A stretch of 43,179 bases of DNA from Paenalicyclobacillus ferrooxydans. GTDB lineage: Bacteria > Bacillota > Bacilli > Alicyclobacillales > Alicyclobacillaceae. Position 1 is the first letter of the stretch; every line of letters begins with the position of its first letter. The notes below the pieces were generated by a model. The model was not told where the DNA came from. It saw nothing but the letters and a program-made list of their open reading frames with translations, and ran no database searches. The translations under genes and the position numbers were made by a program. Shown here one piece after another: positions 8,463-16,242 of this stretch. The stretch covers positions 1 to 43,179 of the forward strand of contig NZ_LJCO01000076.1 in assembly GCF_001399675.1 (NCBI RefSeq), in the 5' to 3' direction.

Positions 8463-9155
8463 CTACCTCCGGACGAAATAACCTACCCCGCGTTTCGTTA
8501 ACACGAAACTCGGATTACTCGGGTCATCCTCACACTTTTCACGAAGGCGGCGGATAGTAACATCGACTGTCCGTTCATCGCCTTCGTAGGTACTGCCCCA
8601 CACCTGAAGCAACAACTGTTCCCGAGTGAAGACGACGCCAGGCCGCGAAGACATATATGACAATAACTCAAACTCTCGATGGGTGAGTGGTATAACTGCG
8701 CCGTTTTTCGTAACGGTGTAATTGTTGTAGTCGATCGTCAAACCGTGAATGGTGTAACGTTCACGCTCATCTGCTGGGCGGTCTTCTTCCTGAAATTCGA
8801 TCCGCCGGAGGTTCGCCCGAATTCTTGCAAGCAGTTCCCTCGTACTGAATGGTTTTGTCACGTAATCATCTGCTCCCATTTCGAGTCCGAGTACCTTGTC
8901 AACTTCAGATTCCCGAGCAGTCAGCATAATAATGGGCACAGCACTGGTTCTGCGAATTTCACGACAAACAGCGAATCCGTCCAATTCTGGAAGCATGACA
9001 TCAAGGAGGACGAGGTTCGGCTCGTGTTCCGCAAACGAAATGAGCGCCTGATTTCCATCTTCAGCAATGATGGCTTCATACCCCTCGTGTTCTAAAGCGA
9101 ACTTCAAGATGTCTGCGATTGGAGCTTCGTCTTCGACGACCAAAATTCGATGCAC
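8463..9155 (-). CDS. walR: Cell-wall response regulator WalR (YycF)
   Basis: WalR is the essential OmpR/PhoB-family response regulator that WalK phosphorylates; it controls autolysin and wall genes. The receiver domain spans about 1-120 with acidic residues 8-9, phospho-acceptor Asp52 in L-L-D-V-M-L-P, the switch Thr in M-L-T-A and Lys in V-T-K-P-F. The winged-helix DNA-binding domain follows (about 130-230) with recognition helix E-R-T-V-D-V-T-I-R-R-L-R. The open frame extends further upstream, but I choose the GTG at 9155 because GGGAGGT precedes it by six bases and the protein then starts as WalR usually does. Length is 230 residues. It is first in the wal operon and divergent from an unknown plus-strand gene. 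Confidence 0.97.
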   Translation of the reverse strand: MHRILVVEDEAPIADILKFALEHEGYEAIIAEDGNQALISFAEHEPNLVLLDVMLPELDGFAVCREIRRTSAVPIIMLTARESEVDKVLGLEMGADDYVTKPFSTRELLARIRANLRRIEFQEEDRPADERERYTIHGLTIDYNNYTVTKNGAVIPLTHREFELLSYMSSRPGVVFTREQLLLQVWGSTYEGDERTVDVTIRRLREKCEDDPSNPSFVLTKRGVGYFVRR

Positions 9156-9201
9156 GATTGTACCTCCCTGTCCCAGTTCAATCAACATTCGATGGATGAC
9201 T

Positions 9202-9230
9202 CTTATATGTTTGGAAAACACTATTGCGAA
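9202..9230 (-). promoter_or_regulatory. Candidate sigma-A promoter of the wal operon
   Basis: On the minus strand TTCGCA (9225-9230) and TATAAG (9202-9207) are separated by 17 bases, about 46 bases upstream of the chosen walR start. The -35 box overlaps the ribosome site of the divergent plus-strand gene, so the two units share a very compact control region. Matches are partial (four of six at -35). Confidence 0.4.
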
Positions 9231-9244
9231 AGGGAGGCGGGTTC

Positions 9245-9616
9245 ATGATGTCGGAGCGAACAGTGCTGGCCTCATTCATGACTCAAGAAGAAGCCGAAGC
9301 CGTACGACAGGCAGTTCAGAAACTTCGTGTAGACACAGCTCAGGTGGACCAAAGACATAAATTTGCGCCTCACGCCCCATTGCGAGAGTCTTTCCTTGTG
9401 TCCGGAAAGATTGGCAGTCTTGCCAGTGTCACACTGAACGAACAACCCTCTTCGAAAGACTCGGGTATCATGCTGGCTGCAGACCCCGCAGCGAGCGGTA
9501 TGGCTGACCATTCTGATGAGGGCCCTGCGTACAACTACATCCTCACCGTCATCTGCGACGATAACTTGGTTGAACGCGTTGTTCAGATCATTCAGGACGG
9601 GAATGGGTTCACTTGA
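9245..9616 (+). CDS. Uncharacterised 123-residue protein divergent from walR
   Basis: I do not recognise a named gene. The protein opens with a strand-helix pattern V-L-A-S-F-M-T-Q-E-E-A-E-A-V-R and ends with Y-N-Y-I-L-T-V-I-C-D-D-N-L-V-E-R-V-V. This layout recalls small alpha/beta stress proteins (YflT-like or ferredoxin-like folds), in which an N-terminal strand and a C-terminal strand flank a variable middle. There is no signal peptide, membrane helix or cysteine cluster. The start is the first ATG of an ATG-ATG pair at 9245, seven bases after AGGGAGG. It is one of only three protein genes on the plus strand left of the origin (the others are yyaC and a proposed short ORF at 16046). It is divergent from walR and convergent with the next gene. 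In B. subtilis purA occupies this part of the neighbourhood. Confidence 0.8.
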   Translation: MMSERTVLASFMTQEEAEAVRQAVQKLRVDTAQVDQRHKFAPHAPLRESFLVSGKIGSLASVTLNEQPSSKDSGIMLAADPAASGMADHSDEGPAYNYILTVICDDNLVERVVQIIQDGNGFT

Positions 9617-9645
9617 TGAGCCGTACCCGTCCCAGTCAGCCTGAA

Positions 9646-10113
9646 TTAGCGCTTCATGACCCAAATAAAATCTGGATGGGTTACCACCGCTGAATATCTC
9701 CCAAGACCTTGCAACAAGGATTCGTCAGGACTCAAATAAGGTTGGAGGTTTGACGTTTCCGTTTGAAGCAAATCAAAAGCTGGTGGACCAAACCACCAAG
9801 GTTTTAAAGTTACGTATGCCGAGAGATTTGACAACCCCGACGCTTGAAAGTTTGTCGGGATGTCGTACACGAAGGCGAATTTAGCCCAAAATACAAGACA
9901 AATGCCAATTCCAATTGTTATGGCTGCCCGGGTCCAAAATCGGACTCCCATGAGTGCACGGAGACGACGCATCCGCGCTTGACGGCGTTTCTGTCGGCGT
10001 CTAAGGGACTCTTGATATTGACGCCGACTCTGGTAGAGCGGGATATCGTTAGCAGTTTGCTCCGTCGGTTGAAAATCGTTTGGCTGGTTTTGCCTGGGGA
10101 AGTCATCTGTCAT
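9646..10113 (-). CDS. Uncharacterised single-pass membrane protein following dnaB
   Basis: I do not recognise a family. The 155-residue protein has a hydrophilic, Gln/Asn-rich N-terminus (1-27), a strongly basic stretch rich in Arg (about 28-52), one membrane helix (about 60-82) and an extracytoplasmic C-terminus of about 70 residues rich in Trp and Pro (K-P-W-W-F-G-P-P). Positive charges before the helix predict N-in, C-out topology. The ATG lies six bases after the dnaB stop with no clear ribosome site, so translation is probably coupled to the helicase gene. It ends 29 bases from the convergent gene at 9245-9616; the intervening sequence holds a long imperfect hairpin without a U-tract. 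Confidence 0.75.
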   Translation of the reverse strand: MTDDFPRQNQPNDFQPTEQTANDIPLYQSRRQYQESLRRRQKRRQARMRRLRALMGVRFWTRAAITIGIGICLVFWAKFAFVYDIPTNFQASGLSNLSAYVTLKPWWFGPPAFDLLQTETSNLQPYLSPDESLLQGLGRYSAVVTHPDFIWVMKR

Positions 10114-10119
10114 GCGGCA

Positions 10120-11514
10120 TCACTCGGTCTCTTTATGAACGGGATCCAGGTTCACAAACTTGTTGAAGTTCTTCAGAAAAACCAGATCCACTTTACCAGT
10201 TGGACCGTTTCTCTGCTTGGCAATGATGATTTCAATGATGTTTTTGCGTTCTGACTCAGGATCGTAATAATCATCTCGATATAAAAAGGCGACGATATCC
10301 GCATCTTGTTCGATACTCCCTGATTCACGAATGTCAGACAGCATCGGACGCTTGTCCTGCCGTTGTTCCACCGAGCGGCTGAGCTGAGCCAGTGCAACAA
10401 CTGGCACCTCCAGTTCACGTGCCAGTTGTTTCAATGAACGCGAAATCTCCGAAATCTCCTGTTGTCGATTTTCACCAGAGTTTTTTCGACCATGAATCAG
10501 CTGAAGATAGTCAATTACAACGAACCCCAGTCCTACCTCAGACTTCAGCCGTCGGAGTTTGCTTCGCATATCTGGTACTGTAATTCCAGGGACATCATCA
10601 ATGTAAATCGGTGAGTTGCTGAGCGCACTAACGCCCATTGACAACTTCGGCCAATCGTCGTCGTCGAGGGTGCCATTTCTCATCTTATGTCCGTCAATGT
10701 ATGCCTCGGCGCACAACATACGTTGGACCAACTGGTCCTTTGACATTTCGAGACTAAATATCGCAACTGGCAATCCCGCACGGACTGCCACGTTTTGGGC
10801 TATGTTGAGCGCAAAAGCAGTTTTACCAACAGAAGGGCGCGCTGCTACGATAATCAGGTCTGACCGTTGAAAGCCGCTGGTCATCCTGTCTAATTCACTG
10901 TAGCCCGTTGGAACTCCCGTCAGCTTCCCTTCACTTGCATAGAGCTGTTCGATCCGCTCAAACGTATTCTCAAGTACTTCAGAAATATGTGTGAAGTCGC
11001 GAACACGCTGATTCTGCGTCAGAGATAGAATCTTCCGCTCAGCCTCAGCCAGGATTTCCGTCGTTGACTCCTCAGCTTGATAACCTTGATTAGCAAGCTC
11101 TGTGGCAGTTGAGATGATTCGACGGAGAACTGCCTTTTCTTTAACAATGTTGGAGTAATTGACGACATGAAGTGCTGTCGGCATTGAAGCCGCCAGCTGA
11201 GCCAGGTATGAGGCTCCGCCGACGGTGTCCAGAGCACCCTCATGAGCTTGCAGAGCGGCTGTCACAGTAATCACATCTACAGGCTGGCCTTGCTCATAGA
11301 GTTCATGCATCGCCTGGAAGATCATTTGGTGAGAGTTGCGATAAAAGTCGTCTGGCATGAGCAACTCAATTGCTTCACTTACAGCATCTGGAGAAATCAG
11401 CATGGCGCCAAGGACGGCTTGCTCGGCTTCAATATGCTGCGGTGGCAGCCGAAACATGGATTCAGGACCGCTCAAATTCTCGAGTGTCTGGAATTGTTCG
11501 CGTGGCTGAGCCAA
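10120..11514 (-). CDS. dnaB: Replicative DNA helicase DnaB (DnaC in B. subtilis)
   Basis: This is the hexameric 5'-3' helicase that unwinds DNA at the fork and recruits primase and the polymerase. The N-terminal helical domain (about 25-125) with R-L-P-P-Q-H-I-E-A-E-Q-A-V-L-G precedes a linker and a RecA-like ATPase domain. Walker A is at about 224-232 (A-A-R-P-S-V-G-K-T), the Walker B region is V-V-I-D-Y-L-Q-L (about 332-339), and E-S-G-S-I-E-Q-D-A-D lies near the C-terminus. Length 464 is slightly longer than usual because of about 18 extra N-terminal residues. The chosen start is TTG at 11514 with GAGGGTG upstream; the internal Met20 is an alternative. It follows rplI by 33 bases. Confidence 0.97.
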   Translation of the reverse strand: MAQPREQFQTLENLSGPESMFRLPPQHIEAEQAVLGAMLISPDAVSEAIELLMPDDFYRNSHQMIFQAMHELYEQGQPVDVITVTAALQAHEGALDTVGGASYLAQLAASMPTALHVVNYSNIVKEKAVLRRIISTATELANQGYQAEESTTEILAEAERKILSLTQNQRVRDFTHISEVLENTFERIEQLYASEGKLTGVPTGYSELDRMTSGFQRSDLIIVAARPSVGKTAFALNIAQNVAVRAGLPVAIFSLEMSKDQLVQRMLCAEAYIDGHKMRNGTLDDDDWPKLSMGVSALSNSPIYIDDVPGITVPDMRSKLRRLKSEVGLGFVVIDYLQLIHGRKNSGENRQQEISEISRSLKQLARELEVPVVALAQLSRSVEQRQDKRPMLSDIRESGSIEQDADIVAFLYRDDYYDPESERKNIIEIIIAKQRNGPTGKVDLVFLKNFNKFVNLDPVHKETE

Positions 11515-11547
11515 TGTGATACACCCTCTTAGAGCAGATACTTGCTG

Positions 11548-11991
11548 TTATTCAGCTTCAACAAATACCGAGATGGTCGCGGTCACTTTTGGGTGCAATT
11601 TGACGTGAACCTGATGTCCGCCGAGTGACTTAATGGGGTCGGTCAGAGCAATCTTTCGTTTATCCACATCAAACCCCTTGGCATGCATGGCATCGCCAAT
11701 ATGCTTTGTGGTGATCGCACCAAACAGCTTACCACCATCTCCCGCGTGGGTCTTTACCACAAACTTTTCCGCTTCGAGCGATTTTGCCAATTCACGGGCC
11801 TGGGCTAATTCCTGTTCTTGTTTGCGCTCTTTCGCCTCATGCTGTTTTTCAAGTTGTTGCAGGTTAGCAGGTGTGGCTTCCTGAGCTAAATTCTTTGGAA
11901 ACAGAAAGTTCCTGGCGTATCCTTCAGATACGTTTTTGACTTCGCCTTTCTTTCCTTGACCTTTGACATCTTCCAAAAGAATTACCTTCAT
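11548..11991 (-). CDS. rplI: 50S ribosomal protein L9
   Basis: L9 binds 23S rRNA at the base of the L1 stalk and is a two-domain protein joined by a long helix. The N-terminal domain begins [11 protein letters not shown] and contains the family signature G-Y-A-R-N-F-L-F-P. The central charged helix spans about 41-75 and the C-terminal domain about 76-147. The open frame extends upstream, but ATG at 11991 with AAGGAGG seven to eight bases before it gives the canonical start and 147 residues. It lies between a DUF2232 membrane protein and dnaB, as in B. subtilis (yybS-yybT-rplI-dnaC), but the yybT/gdpP phosphodiesterase gene expected between them is absent. Confidence 0.98.
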   Translation of the reverse strand: MKVILLEDVKGQGKKGEVKNVSEGYARNFLFPKNLAQEATPANLQQLEKQHEAKERKQEQELAQARELAKSLEAEKFVVKTHAGDGGKLFGAITTKHIGDAMHAKGFDVDKRKIALTDPIKSLGGHQVHVKLHPKVTATISVFVEAE

Positions 11992-12048
11992 GGATAAACC
12001 TCCTTGCAAATTGAATTTACCGGATCGAGCACCAGTCACTAAAGCTTG

Positions 12049-12951
12049 TCAGCGTAGGCGCCTGGCAGACAACATCGAATCGAGTAATCCGAGCAGTACG
12101 AACAGGCTGTTGAGAAACAGTGCCGCTATTGCAACAACGACCAGCCACAGATAGCGCAAATGCAGTCTGTTGATGCGGCGCCAAACCAGTGCAATGCCTT
12201 GGATTGCAATGAAAAAACCAGCTAACAGAAATGCGTTGTTTACAGCACTCCACCAGTACGAACTATCTTTTCCTACGCCTGCGGCAACACAGAGTGTCGC
12301 AACAACGTAGACCCAAATCGCCGATGGAGGAAGACGCCAAGTGGACAGCAGAGTCTGCTGTGAGATTTCAGGGACCCCGGCAAATCTTCGGGCTATAACG
12401 TAGTTGAGCACCGCCGCGACGAGACTCAGGATGACAATGATGGCCGGTATCGCGGTTGCGATCCGGTTTGCTGCATCCGTGCTCATCTGTTGTATCTGCG
12501 CCGGACTCAAATGTAACATTGGCTGGTACATCTGCAGTGACAGAGCGCTCTGCTGCTGCAGTTCCGCCTGCAGATGCACACCGCTCCAGTAGAGAAAGGC
12601 CAGTCCGACAAGACCCATCATGATGAAAACAAGCGTCCCTGCGATCAAAGCCGGGTAGGCATTCTTTGCATGGGTCATGGCCTCACCCATGACCCACCCA
12701 GCCATGTATATACCGAGCGCGAAGACAATGGTTCCAATCCCTGCACCCGCGAAAACCAGCACAAGTGCCGTAATGACTGCAAGTACGACAGGGAGGAACC
12801 GGGATTGGTGAACAGTCAGTACGATAAAGGGAACTGGCATTAACCAAATGACCAGTCCCGTCAGCGGCGTGAAGGCAGCTGCTGCAGCCAACACTGCGAA
12901 TAGTCCTACCGCAATGGGGACTTTCTGTCCGCGTAAGCGCGGCTGGTTCAT
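12049..12951 (-). CDS. DUF2232 (YybS-like) integral membrane protein
   Basis: This is a polytopic membrane protein of the YybS/DUF2232 family. I estimate seven to eight helices over 300 residues, with small glycine/alanine-rich helices such as G-A-G-I-G-T-I-V-F-A-L-G-I-Y-M-A-G-W in the first half, typical of this family and distantly reminiscent of ECF-type substrate-binding components. Its function is unknown. It starts four bases after the stop of the MazG-like gene, with a ribosome site formed by that gene's last codons (GAGGTGA), so it is translationally coupled. Conservation next to rplI supports the identification. Confidence 0.85.
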   Translation of the reverse strand: MNQPRLRGQKVPIAVGLFAVLAAAAAFTPLTGLVIWLMPVPFIVLTVHQSRFLPVVLAVITALVLVFAGAGIGTIVFALGIYMAGWVMGEAMTHAKNAYPALIAGTLVFIMMGLVGLAFLYWSGVHLQAELQQQSALSLQMYQPMLHLSPAQIQQMSTDAANRIATAIPAIIVILSLVAAVLNYVIARRFAGVPEISQQTLLSTWRLPPSAIWVYVVATLCVAAGVGKDSSYWWSAVNNAFLLAGFFIAIQGIALVWRRINRLHLRYLWLVVVAIAALFLNSLFVLLGLLDSMLSARRLR

Positions 12952-12955
12952 GGCA

Positions 12956-13261
12956 TCACCTCAGAGAGCGGAGGTACTCCTGAACGAATTCGATATCTGC
13001 CGGATCGACTTCTTGACCCCGTAACGAGCTAATCCATGCATTCTGCGCCTGCACGTCGACAGTGGCCAGGTCAAGGCCAAGTTGTCTGCCGAGGTAATAG
13101 GCAAGGCCTACTAGACCGCCGATGGACTCCGCCATGTCTCGATCGTTCCCGGACTGAATACTCCGGAATACATCCGTCAATTGTTGCATCATCTGGATCT
13201 TAACACTTTCCACACTACGGATCTTACGCGCAATCTGTACGTGATTATCCATTGGCGGCAC
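12956..13261 (-). CDS. MazG-like family protein (small all-alpha)
   Basis: A 101-residue helical protein that resembles the short MazG-like family found near rpsR in Alicyclobacillus-type genomes. MazG relatives are all-alpha nucleotide pyrophosphohydrolases with an E-x-x-E/D metal motif. Here the core reads D-M-A-E-S-I-G-G-L-V-G-L-A-Y-Y-L-G-R-Q-L-G-L-D, which keeps the first helix pair but shows no complete E-x2-E..E-x2-D signature, so hydrolase activity is doubtful. I chose GTG at 13261 because GGAGGG lies about seven bases upstream; ATG at 13252 is the alternative. It is the first gene after the rpsF-ssb-rpsR terminator and is coupled to the DUF2232 gene. Confidence 0.7.
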   Translation of the reverse strand: MPPMDNHVQIARKIRSVESVKIQMMQQLTDVFRSIQSGNDRDMAESIGGLVGLAYYLGRQLGLDLATVDVQAQNAWISSLRGQEVDPADIEFVQEYLRSLR

Positions 13262-13384
13262 CGTGACACCCTCCCCGTGCCGACGAACGCTGCCTTGCAA
13301 TCTGCAAGGTGAGTCCGGCATCCGAAAGCTCGGTATAGCTCATCCGTTATTTCCACGTTTGTGAGGGATTATCCTGCTCGGGTC

Positions 13385-13420
13385 CATATGAGAAGAAGCG
13401 AGGGATCATTGTCCCTCGCT
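13385..13420 (-). terminator. Intrinsic terminator after rpsR
   Basis: A perfect 9-bp stem (AGCGAGGGA, 13397-13405, with its complement 13412-13420) closes a six-base loop. On the minus strand it is followed by a pyrimidine-rich T-C-T-T-C-T-C tract. It begins eight bases after the rpsR stop and ends the rpsF-ssb-rpsR transcript. Confidence 0.85.
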
Positions 13421-13427
13421 CCCGATC

Positions 13428-13658
13428 TTACTCTGTAGTATAAGGCATAAGCGCAATCTGGCGCGAACGCTTGATAGCCAATGTAACCTGGCGCTGATGG
13501 CGCGCGCAGTTTCCGGTAATGCGTCGTGGTAAAATCTTGCCCCGTTCTGTCAAGAACTTGTTCAGGCGATTCACGTCTTTATAATCAGCCTGTTTAATTC
13601 TGTCTACGCAGAACTGGCAGACCTTACGACGCTTCCCGCCACGACCTTTCCGCGGCAT
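13428..13658 (-). CDS. rpsR: 30S ribosomal protein S18
   Basis: S18 binds the 30S platform as a partner of S6. The 76-residue protein keeps a cysteine set, C-Q-F-C near residue 14 plus C-A-R-H in the second half, so it is the zinc-binding (C+) form of S18. The core [20 protein letters not shown] is canonical. It is the last gene of the rpsF-ssb-rpsR operon and is followed at once by a strong terminator. The start ATG has a good ribosome site (GAGGAGTGATGA) within the preceding 20 bases. Confidence 0.98.
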   Translation of the reverse strand: MPRKGRGGKRRKVCQFCVDRIKQADYKDVNRLNKFLTERGKILPRRITGNCARHQRQVTLAIKRSRQIALMPYTTE

Positions 13659-13711
13659 CCTTCATCACTCCTCGTCGTAGTCTTTGCCGAACACTTTTTT
13701 CATCGCTTGTC

Positions 13712-14197
13712 TTAAAACGGCAAGTCATCATCGGAAATATCGATGGGCTGACTGTCGTCTGCGAACGGATCATCGTCAAACCGAGGTGTGCGCTTCGGCT
13801 CAGGTGCTGGTCGAGACATGTTTTGATTCTGCGAAGGAGCCTGACTATAACCGGAGGAACTGTTCATTGAAGCATTATCTCCCCGATCAAGGAACCTCAC
13901 AGTTTCTGCAACAACTTCTGCAACCCTGACTTTCTGACCTTCCCGATTCTCGTAGCTGCGAATCTGCAGTCTGCCGTCGACGGCCGCAAGCCTGCCTTTG
14001 TGCAAATACTGTGCACAAAGCTCCGCCTGTTTCTGCCACACGACGATATTGATAAAATCGGTTTCTCGTTCACCGGACTGGTTGTTGCGCATTCTGTCTA
14101 CAGCAAGCGTAAACGATGCAACAGCCGTACCTGAGTTGGTGTAACGAAGTTCAGGATCCTGGGTTAATCGACCAATGAGTACCACCCGGTTCAGCAT
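13712..14197 (-). CDS. ssb: Single-stranded DNA-binding protein SSB
   Basis: SSB coats single-stranded DNA in replication and repair and recruits partners through its tail. The OB-fold spans about 1-108, starting [19 protein letters not shown] disordered Gln/Pro/Asn-rich linker (about 112-150) follows, then the acidic interaction tip D-D-D-L-P-F at the C-terminus. Length 161 is normal. It lies 19 bases after rpsF and 53 bases before rpsR, the conserved S6-SSB-S18 operon. The complete D-D-L-P-F tip marks it as the main SSB of the cell. Confidence 0.98.
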   Translation of the reverse strand: MLNRVVLIGRLTQDPELRYTNSGTAVASFTLAVDRMRNNQSGERETDFINIVVWQKQAELCAQYLHKGRLAAVDGRLQIRSYENREGQKVRVAEVVAETVRFLDRGDNASMNSSSGYSQAPSQNQNMSRPAPEPKRTPRFDDDPFADDSQPIDISDDDLPF

Positions 14198-14216
14198 GCA
14201 AACCCCTCCACGAGAT

Positions 14217-14504
14217 TTATTCGCCTACACGCACAGTAAGAAAACGAATTACGCTGTCGTCGATTCTCATCTGGCGCTCAAGCTCGCGAGTAAAGTCTGT
14301 GTCAGCTGAGTACTCCATGAGCACGTAGTATCCATCGCGACTATGATTGATCTCATAGGCGAGACGTCGTTTCCCCATCTCCTCAAGCTTGGAGATTTCA
14401 CCACCGTGCTCAGTGACGAGATTTTGATACTTGGACACCAACGTGGATGTCTGTTCTGCTTCCAGATCGGACTTCAGAATATACATCGTTTCGTATTGGT
14501 GCAT
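14217..14504 (-). CDS. rpsF: 30S ribosomal protein S6
   Basis: S6 binds the 30S platform with S18. The 95-residue ferredoxin-like protein begins [10 protein letters not shown] and carries the family core [18 protein letters not shown] precedes an adjoining GTG-ATG pair; I took the ATG at 14504 and the GTG at 14507 is equally possible. A consensus-like extended -10 promoter is about 90 bases upstream. The leader between them contains an eight-base-pair hairpin. Confidence 0.97.
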   Translation of the reverse strand: MHQYETMYILKSDLEAEQTSTLVSKYQNLVTEHGGEISKLEEMGKRRLAYEINHSRDGYYVLMEYSADTDFTRELERQMRIDDSVIRFLTVRVGE

Positions 14505-14530
14505 CACGCGTCACCTCCTTCTGGACTATG

Positions 14531-14551
14531 GCCCTGTCCCAAAGACAGAGC
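14531..14551 (-). promoter_or_regulatory. Hairpin in the rpsF leader
   Basis: On the minus strand an eight-base-pair stem with one G-U pair (GCTCTGTC with GACAGGGC) and a five-base loop lies 24 bases upstream of the rpsF ribosome site. It could stabilise or regulate the leader. It lacks the CCG bulge of the described S6:S18-binding leader, so I do not call it that motif. Confidence 0.45.
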
Positions 14552-14589
14552 AAGGATGGGCTCGTCAAGAATCAACGTGCCAAGTACTC

Positions 14590-14618
14590 ATATTAACACG
14601 TATGACCTTGCTTCACAA
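14590..14618 (-). promoter_or_regulatory. Promoter of the rpsF-ssb-rpsR operon
   Basis: On the minus strand TTGTGA (14613-14618) and TATA-type box TAATAT (14590-14595) are separated by 17 bases, with a TG dinucleotide one base before the -10 box (extended -10). It lies about 85-90 bases upstream of rpsF, with nothing else between. Confidence 0.7.
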
Positions 14619-14647
14619 TCAAAACTTTGAAACCAATCGACAATTGC

Positions 14648-15748
14648 TTAGACGTTGAAGCGAAAATGCATGACGTCACCATCTTGCACAACGTAGTCTT
14701 TGCCCTCAAGACGGACTTTCCCGGCTTCTCTGGCAGCATTATAGGAGCCTGTCCCAATCAAATCTGCGTAGGCAACCACTTCAGCTCGAATGAACCCCTT
14801 TTCGAAGTCGGTGTGGATGACTCCAGCGGCTTGCGGAGCCTTCGTTCCAGTTCGAATGGTCCATGCACGGACTTCAGGTTCTCCAGCGGTGAAATAGGTC
14901 CTGAGCCCCAGAAGGTCATAAGCCGCACGGATGAGCCGGTCGAGCCCCGATTCAACCAATCCGAGTTCCTCTAAAAACACCGCCTTGTCTTCCCCTTCTA
15001 GCTCTGCGATTTCAGACTCTAGTTGTGCGCTGACGACAACCACCTCCGCGCCTTCGGACGCGGCGCGCTCGCGGACCTTTTTTACGAAATCATTACCATC
15101 TTCATTTGCCGCCTCGTCCTCAGCAACGTTCGCTGCGTACAGTACCGGTTTGTTACTGAGCAAATGGAGGTCTCGTAACAACACTTTCTCATCATCACTG
15201 AGGTCAACAATACGAGCTGGCTTGCCGTCACCGAGCGTCGCCTCAATACGCTCCAGGGCGGCAACCTCAACGGCATACTTCTTGTCACCGGACTTGAGGT
15301 TCTTGCGGGTTCTGTCCAGCCTGCGTTGAACGGACTCGAGGTCGGCTAAAATCAACTCGAGTTCAATGACTTCGATGTCACGAAGTGGATCGACCGATCC
15401 ACTGACGTGGGTGACATCCGGGTTCTCAAAACAGCGAACTACATGAACAATGGCGTCTACTTCACGGATGTGCCCGAGAAACTTGTTGCCAAGACCTTCA
15501 CCTCGGCTTGCTCCGGCAACAAGTCCAGCGATATCAACAAATTCGAACGCGGTTGGCACAATTTTCTTGGGATGCACAATCTCAGCGAGTTTAACTAACC
15601 GCGGGTCGGGAACTTCGACCACGCCCACGTTCGGATCAATGGTACAAAAAGGGTAGTTGGCCGCTTCAGCGCCTGCCTTTGTGATGGCATTAAACAAAGT
15701 TGATTTTCCCACATTGGGGAGTCCGACGATACCTGCCTGCAGTGGCAT
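14648..15748 (-). CDS. ychF: Redox-regulated OBG-type ATPase YchF (YyaF)
   Basis: YchF is an Obg-family P-loop protein that prefers ATP over GTP and associates with ribosomes and stress responses. Walker A is G-L-P-N-V-G-K-S-T (residues 8-16). The G2 region [13 protein letters not shown] and the G3 D-I-A-G-L-V motif follow. The fourth motif is not N-K-x-D (N-V-A-E-D is seen), in keeping with relaxed base choice. A coiled-coil arm interrupts the G domain and a TGS domain forms the C-terminus (about 280-366). Length 366 is standard. The ATG follows AGAGGTG by five bases. It is transcribed alone, about 140 bases upstream of the rpsF operon. Confidence 0.97.
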   Translation of the reverse strand: MPLQAGIVGLPNVGKSTLFNAITKAGAEAANYPFCTIDPNVGVVEVPDPRLVKLAEIVHPKKIVPTAFEFVDIAGLVAGASRGEGLGNKFLGHIREVDAIVHVVRCFENPDVTHVSGSVDPLRDIEVIELELILADLESVQRRLDRTRKNLKSGDKKYAVEVAALERIEATLGDGKPARIVDLSDDEKVLLRDLHLLSNKPVLYAANVAEDEAANEDGNDFVKKVRERAASEGAEVVVVSAQLESEIAELEGEDKAVFLEELGLVESGLDRLIRAAYDLLGLRTYFTAGEPEVRAWTIRTGTKAPQAAGVIHTDFEKGFIRAEVVAYADLIGTGSYNAAREAGKVRLEGKDYVVQDGDVMHFRFNV

Positions 15749-15834
15749 GCTTGCACCTCTTTTTTCCTCCGCTATGGCCCAATGGAGACAGTATAGGGCG
15801 GAATCAGTAGCGGAACAATCATGTCAAGTGATAA

Positions 15835-15843
15835 AGTATACCA
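15835..15843 (-). promoter_or_regulatory. Candidate extended -10 promoter of ychF
   Basis: On the minus strand TATACT (15835-15840) is preceded by TG plus one base, an extended -10 element, about 87 bases upstream of ychF. No good -35 hexamer is present. The upstream side is instead occupied by two copies of a 13-base direct repeat, which suggests control by a DNA-binding protein. Confidence 0.5.
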
Positions 15844-15881
15844 TATCGTAATAAGCGTTGCGATTTGTCCATATCGTAATA
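15841..15881. repeat. Operator-like 13-bp direct repeats upstream of ychF
   Basis: The 13-mer CCATATCGTAATA occurs exactly at 15841-15853 and 15869-15881, a spacing of 28 bases. The first copy touches the -10 element of the candidate ychF promoter and the second covers its upstream region. Two identical sites offset by somewhat under three helical turns are typical of a cooperative operator. No regulator is identified. Confidence 0.75.
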
Positions 15882-16045
15882 GAGAAAGTCAATTTGGACT
15901 AGTCTCTCTCCGCGATGTAGTTTGGTTCCAGTGGTCAACAAGGATTCATTCACTTTATGTTTGCTTCAGGGCTCCCGGGACTATTGTGCCATGGATGAAA
16001 GACGGAAATAGTGGCAAAATAAAGATGCCGAGGAGGTGAATCGTC

Positions 16046-16159
16046 ATGCTCAGGCGACTCATGCGTAAACTTCGCGTGCGGAAGCTGCCGACGAAAGCCC
16101 TTGCGGTCGAAGTACTGCCCTCCACAAGGAACCGCCGGAGCACGATGCTCTGCGCATAG
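16046..16159 (+). CDS. Possible 37-residue basic peptide in a structured plus-strand transcript
   Basis: An ATG nine bases after a strong AGGAGG opens a 37-codon frame. The peptide starts M-L-R-R-L-M-R-K-L-R-V-R-K and is rich in Arg and Lys, with no membrane helix or recognised domain. It lies in the 540-base gap between ychF and yyaE on the opposite strand to both, and its transcript would end at the strong terminator at 16261-16290. The good ribosome site is the only evidence for coding. The same segment could instead be a non-coding RNA with an accidental short frame. I found no convincing sigma-A promoter upstream. Confidence 0.35.
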   Translation: MLRRLMRKLRVRKLPTKALAVEVLPSTRNRRSTMLCA

Positions 16160-16242
16160 CTCTTGCTGACACGCCGTATTGCGACTGTCGACAGGTGCTG
16201 CAGTGCGTGTGCAGCTGCCGCGTATCTCACACCTTTTACGTA

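Noticed and set aside
14508-14590. S6:S18-binding autoregulatory leader upstream of rpsF
   Set aside because: A hairpin is present, but the conserved CCG bulge of the described motif is absent on the transcribed strand.
15955-16230. 91-residue minus-strand open frame in the ychF-yyaE gap
   Set aside because: No convincing ribosome site or family; it runs through the predicted plus-strand structured RNA and looks fortuitous.
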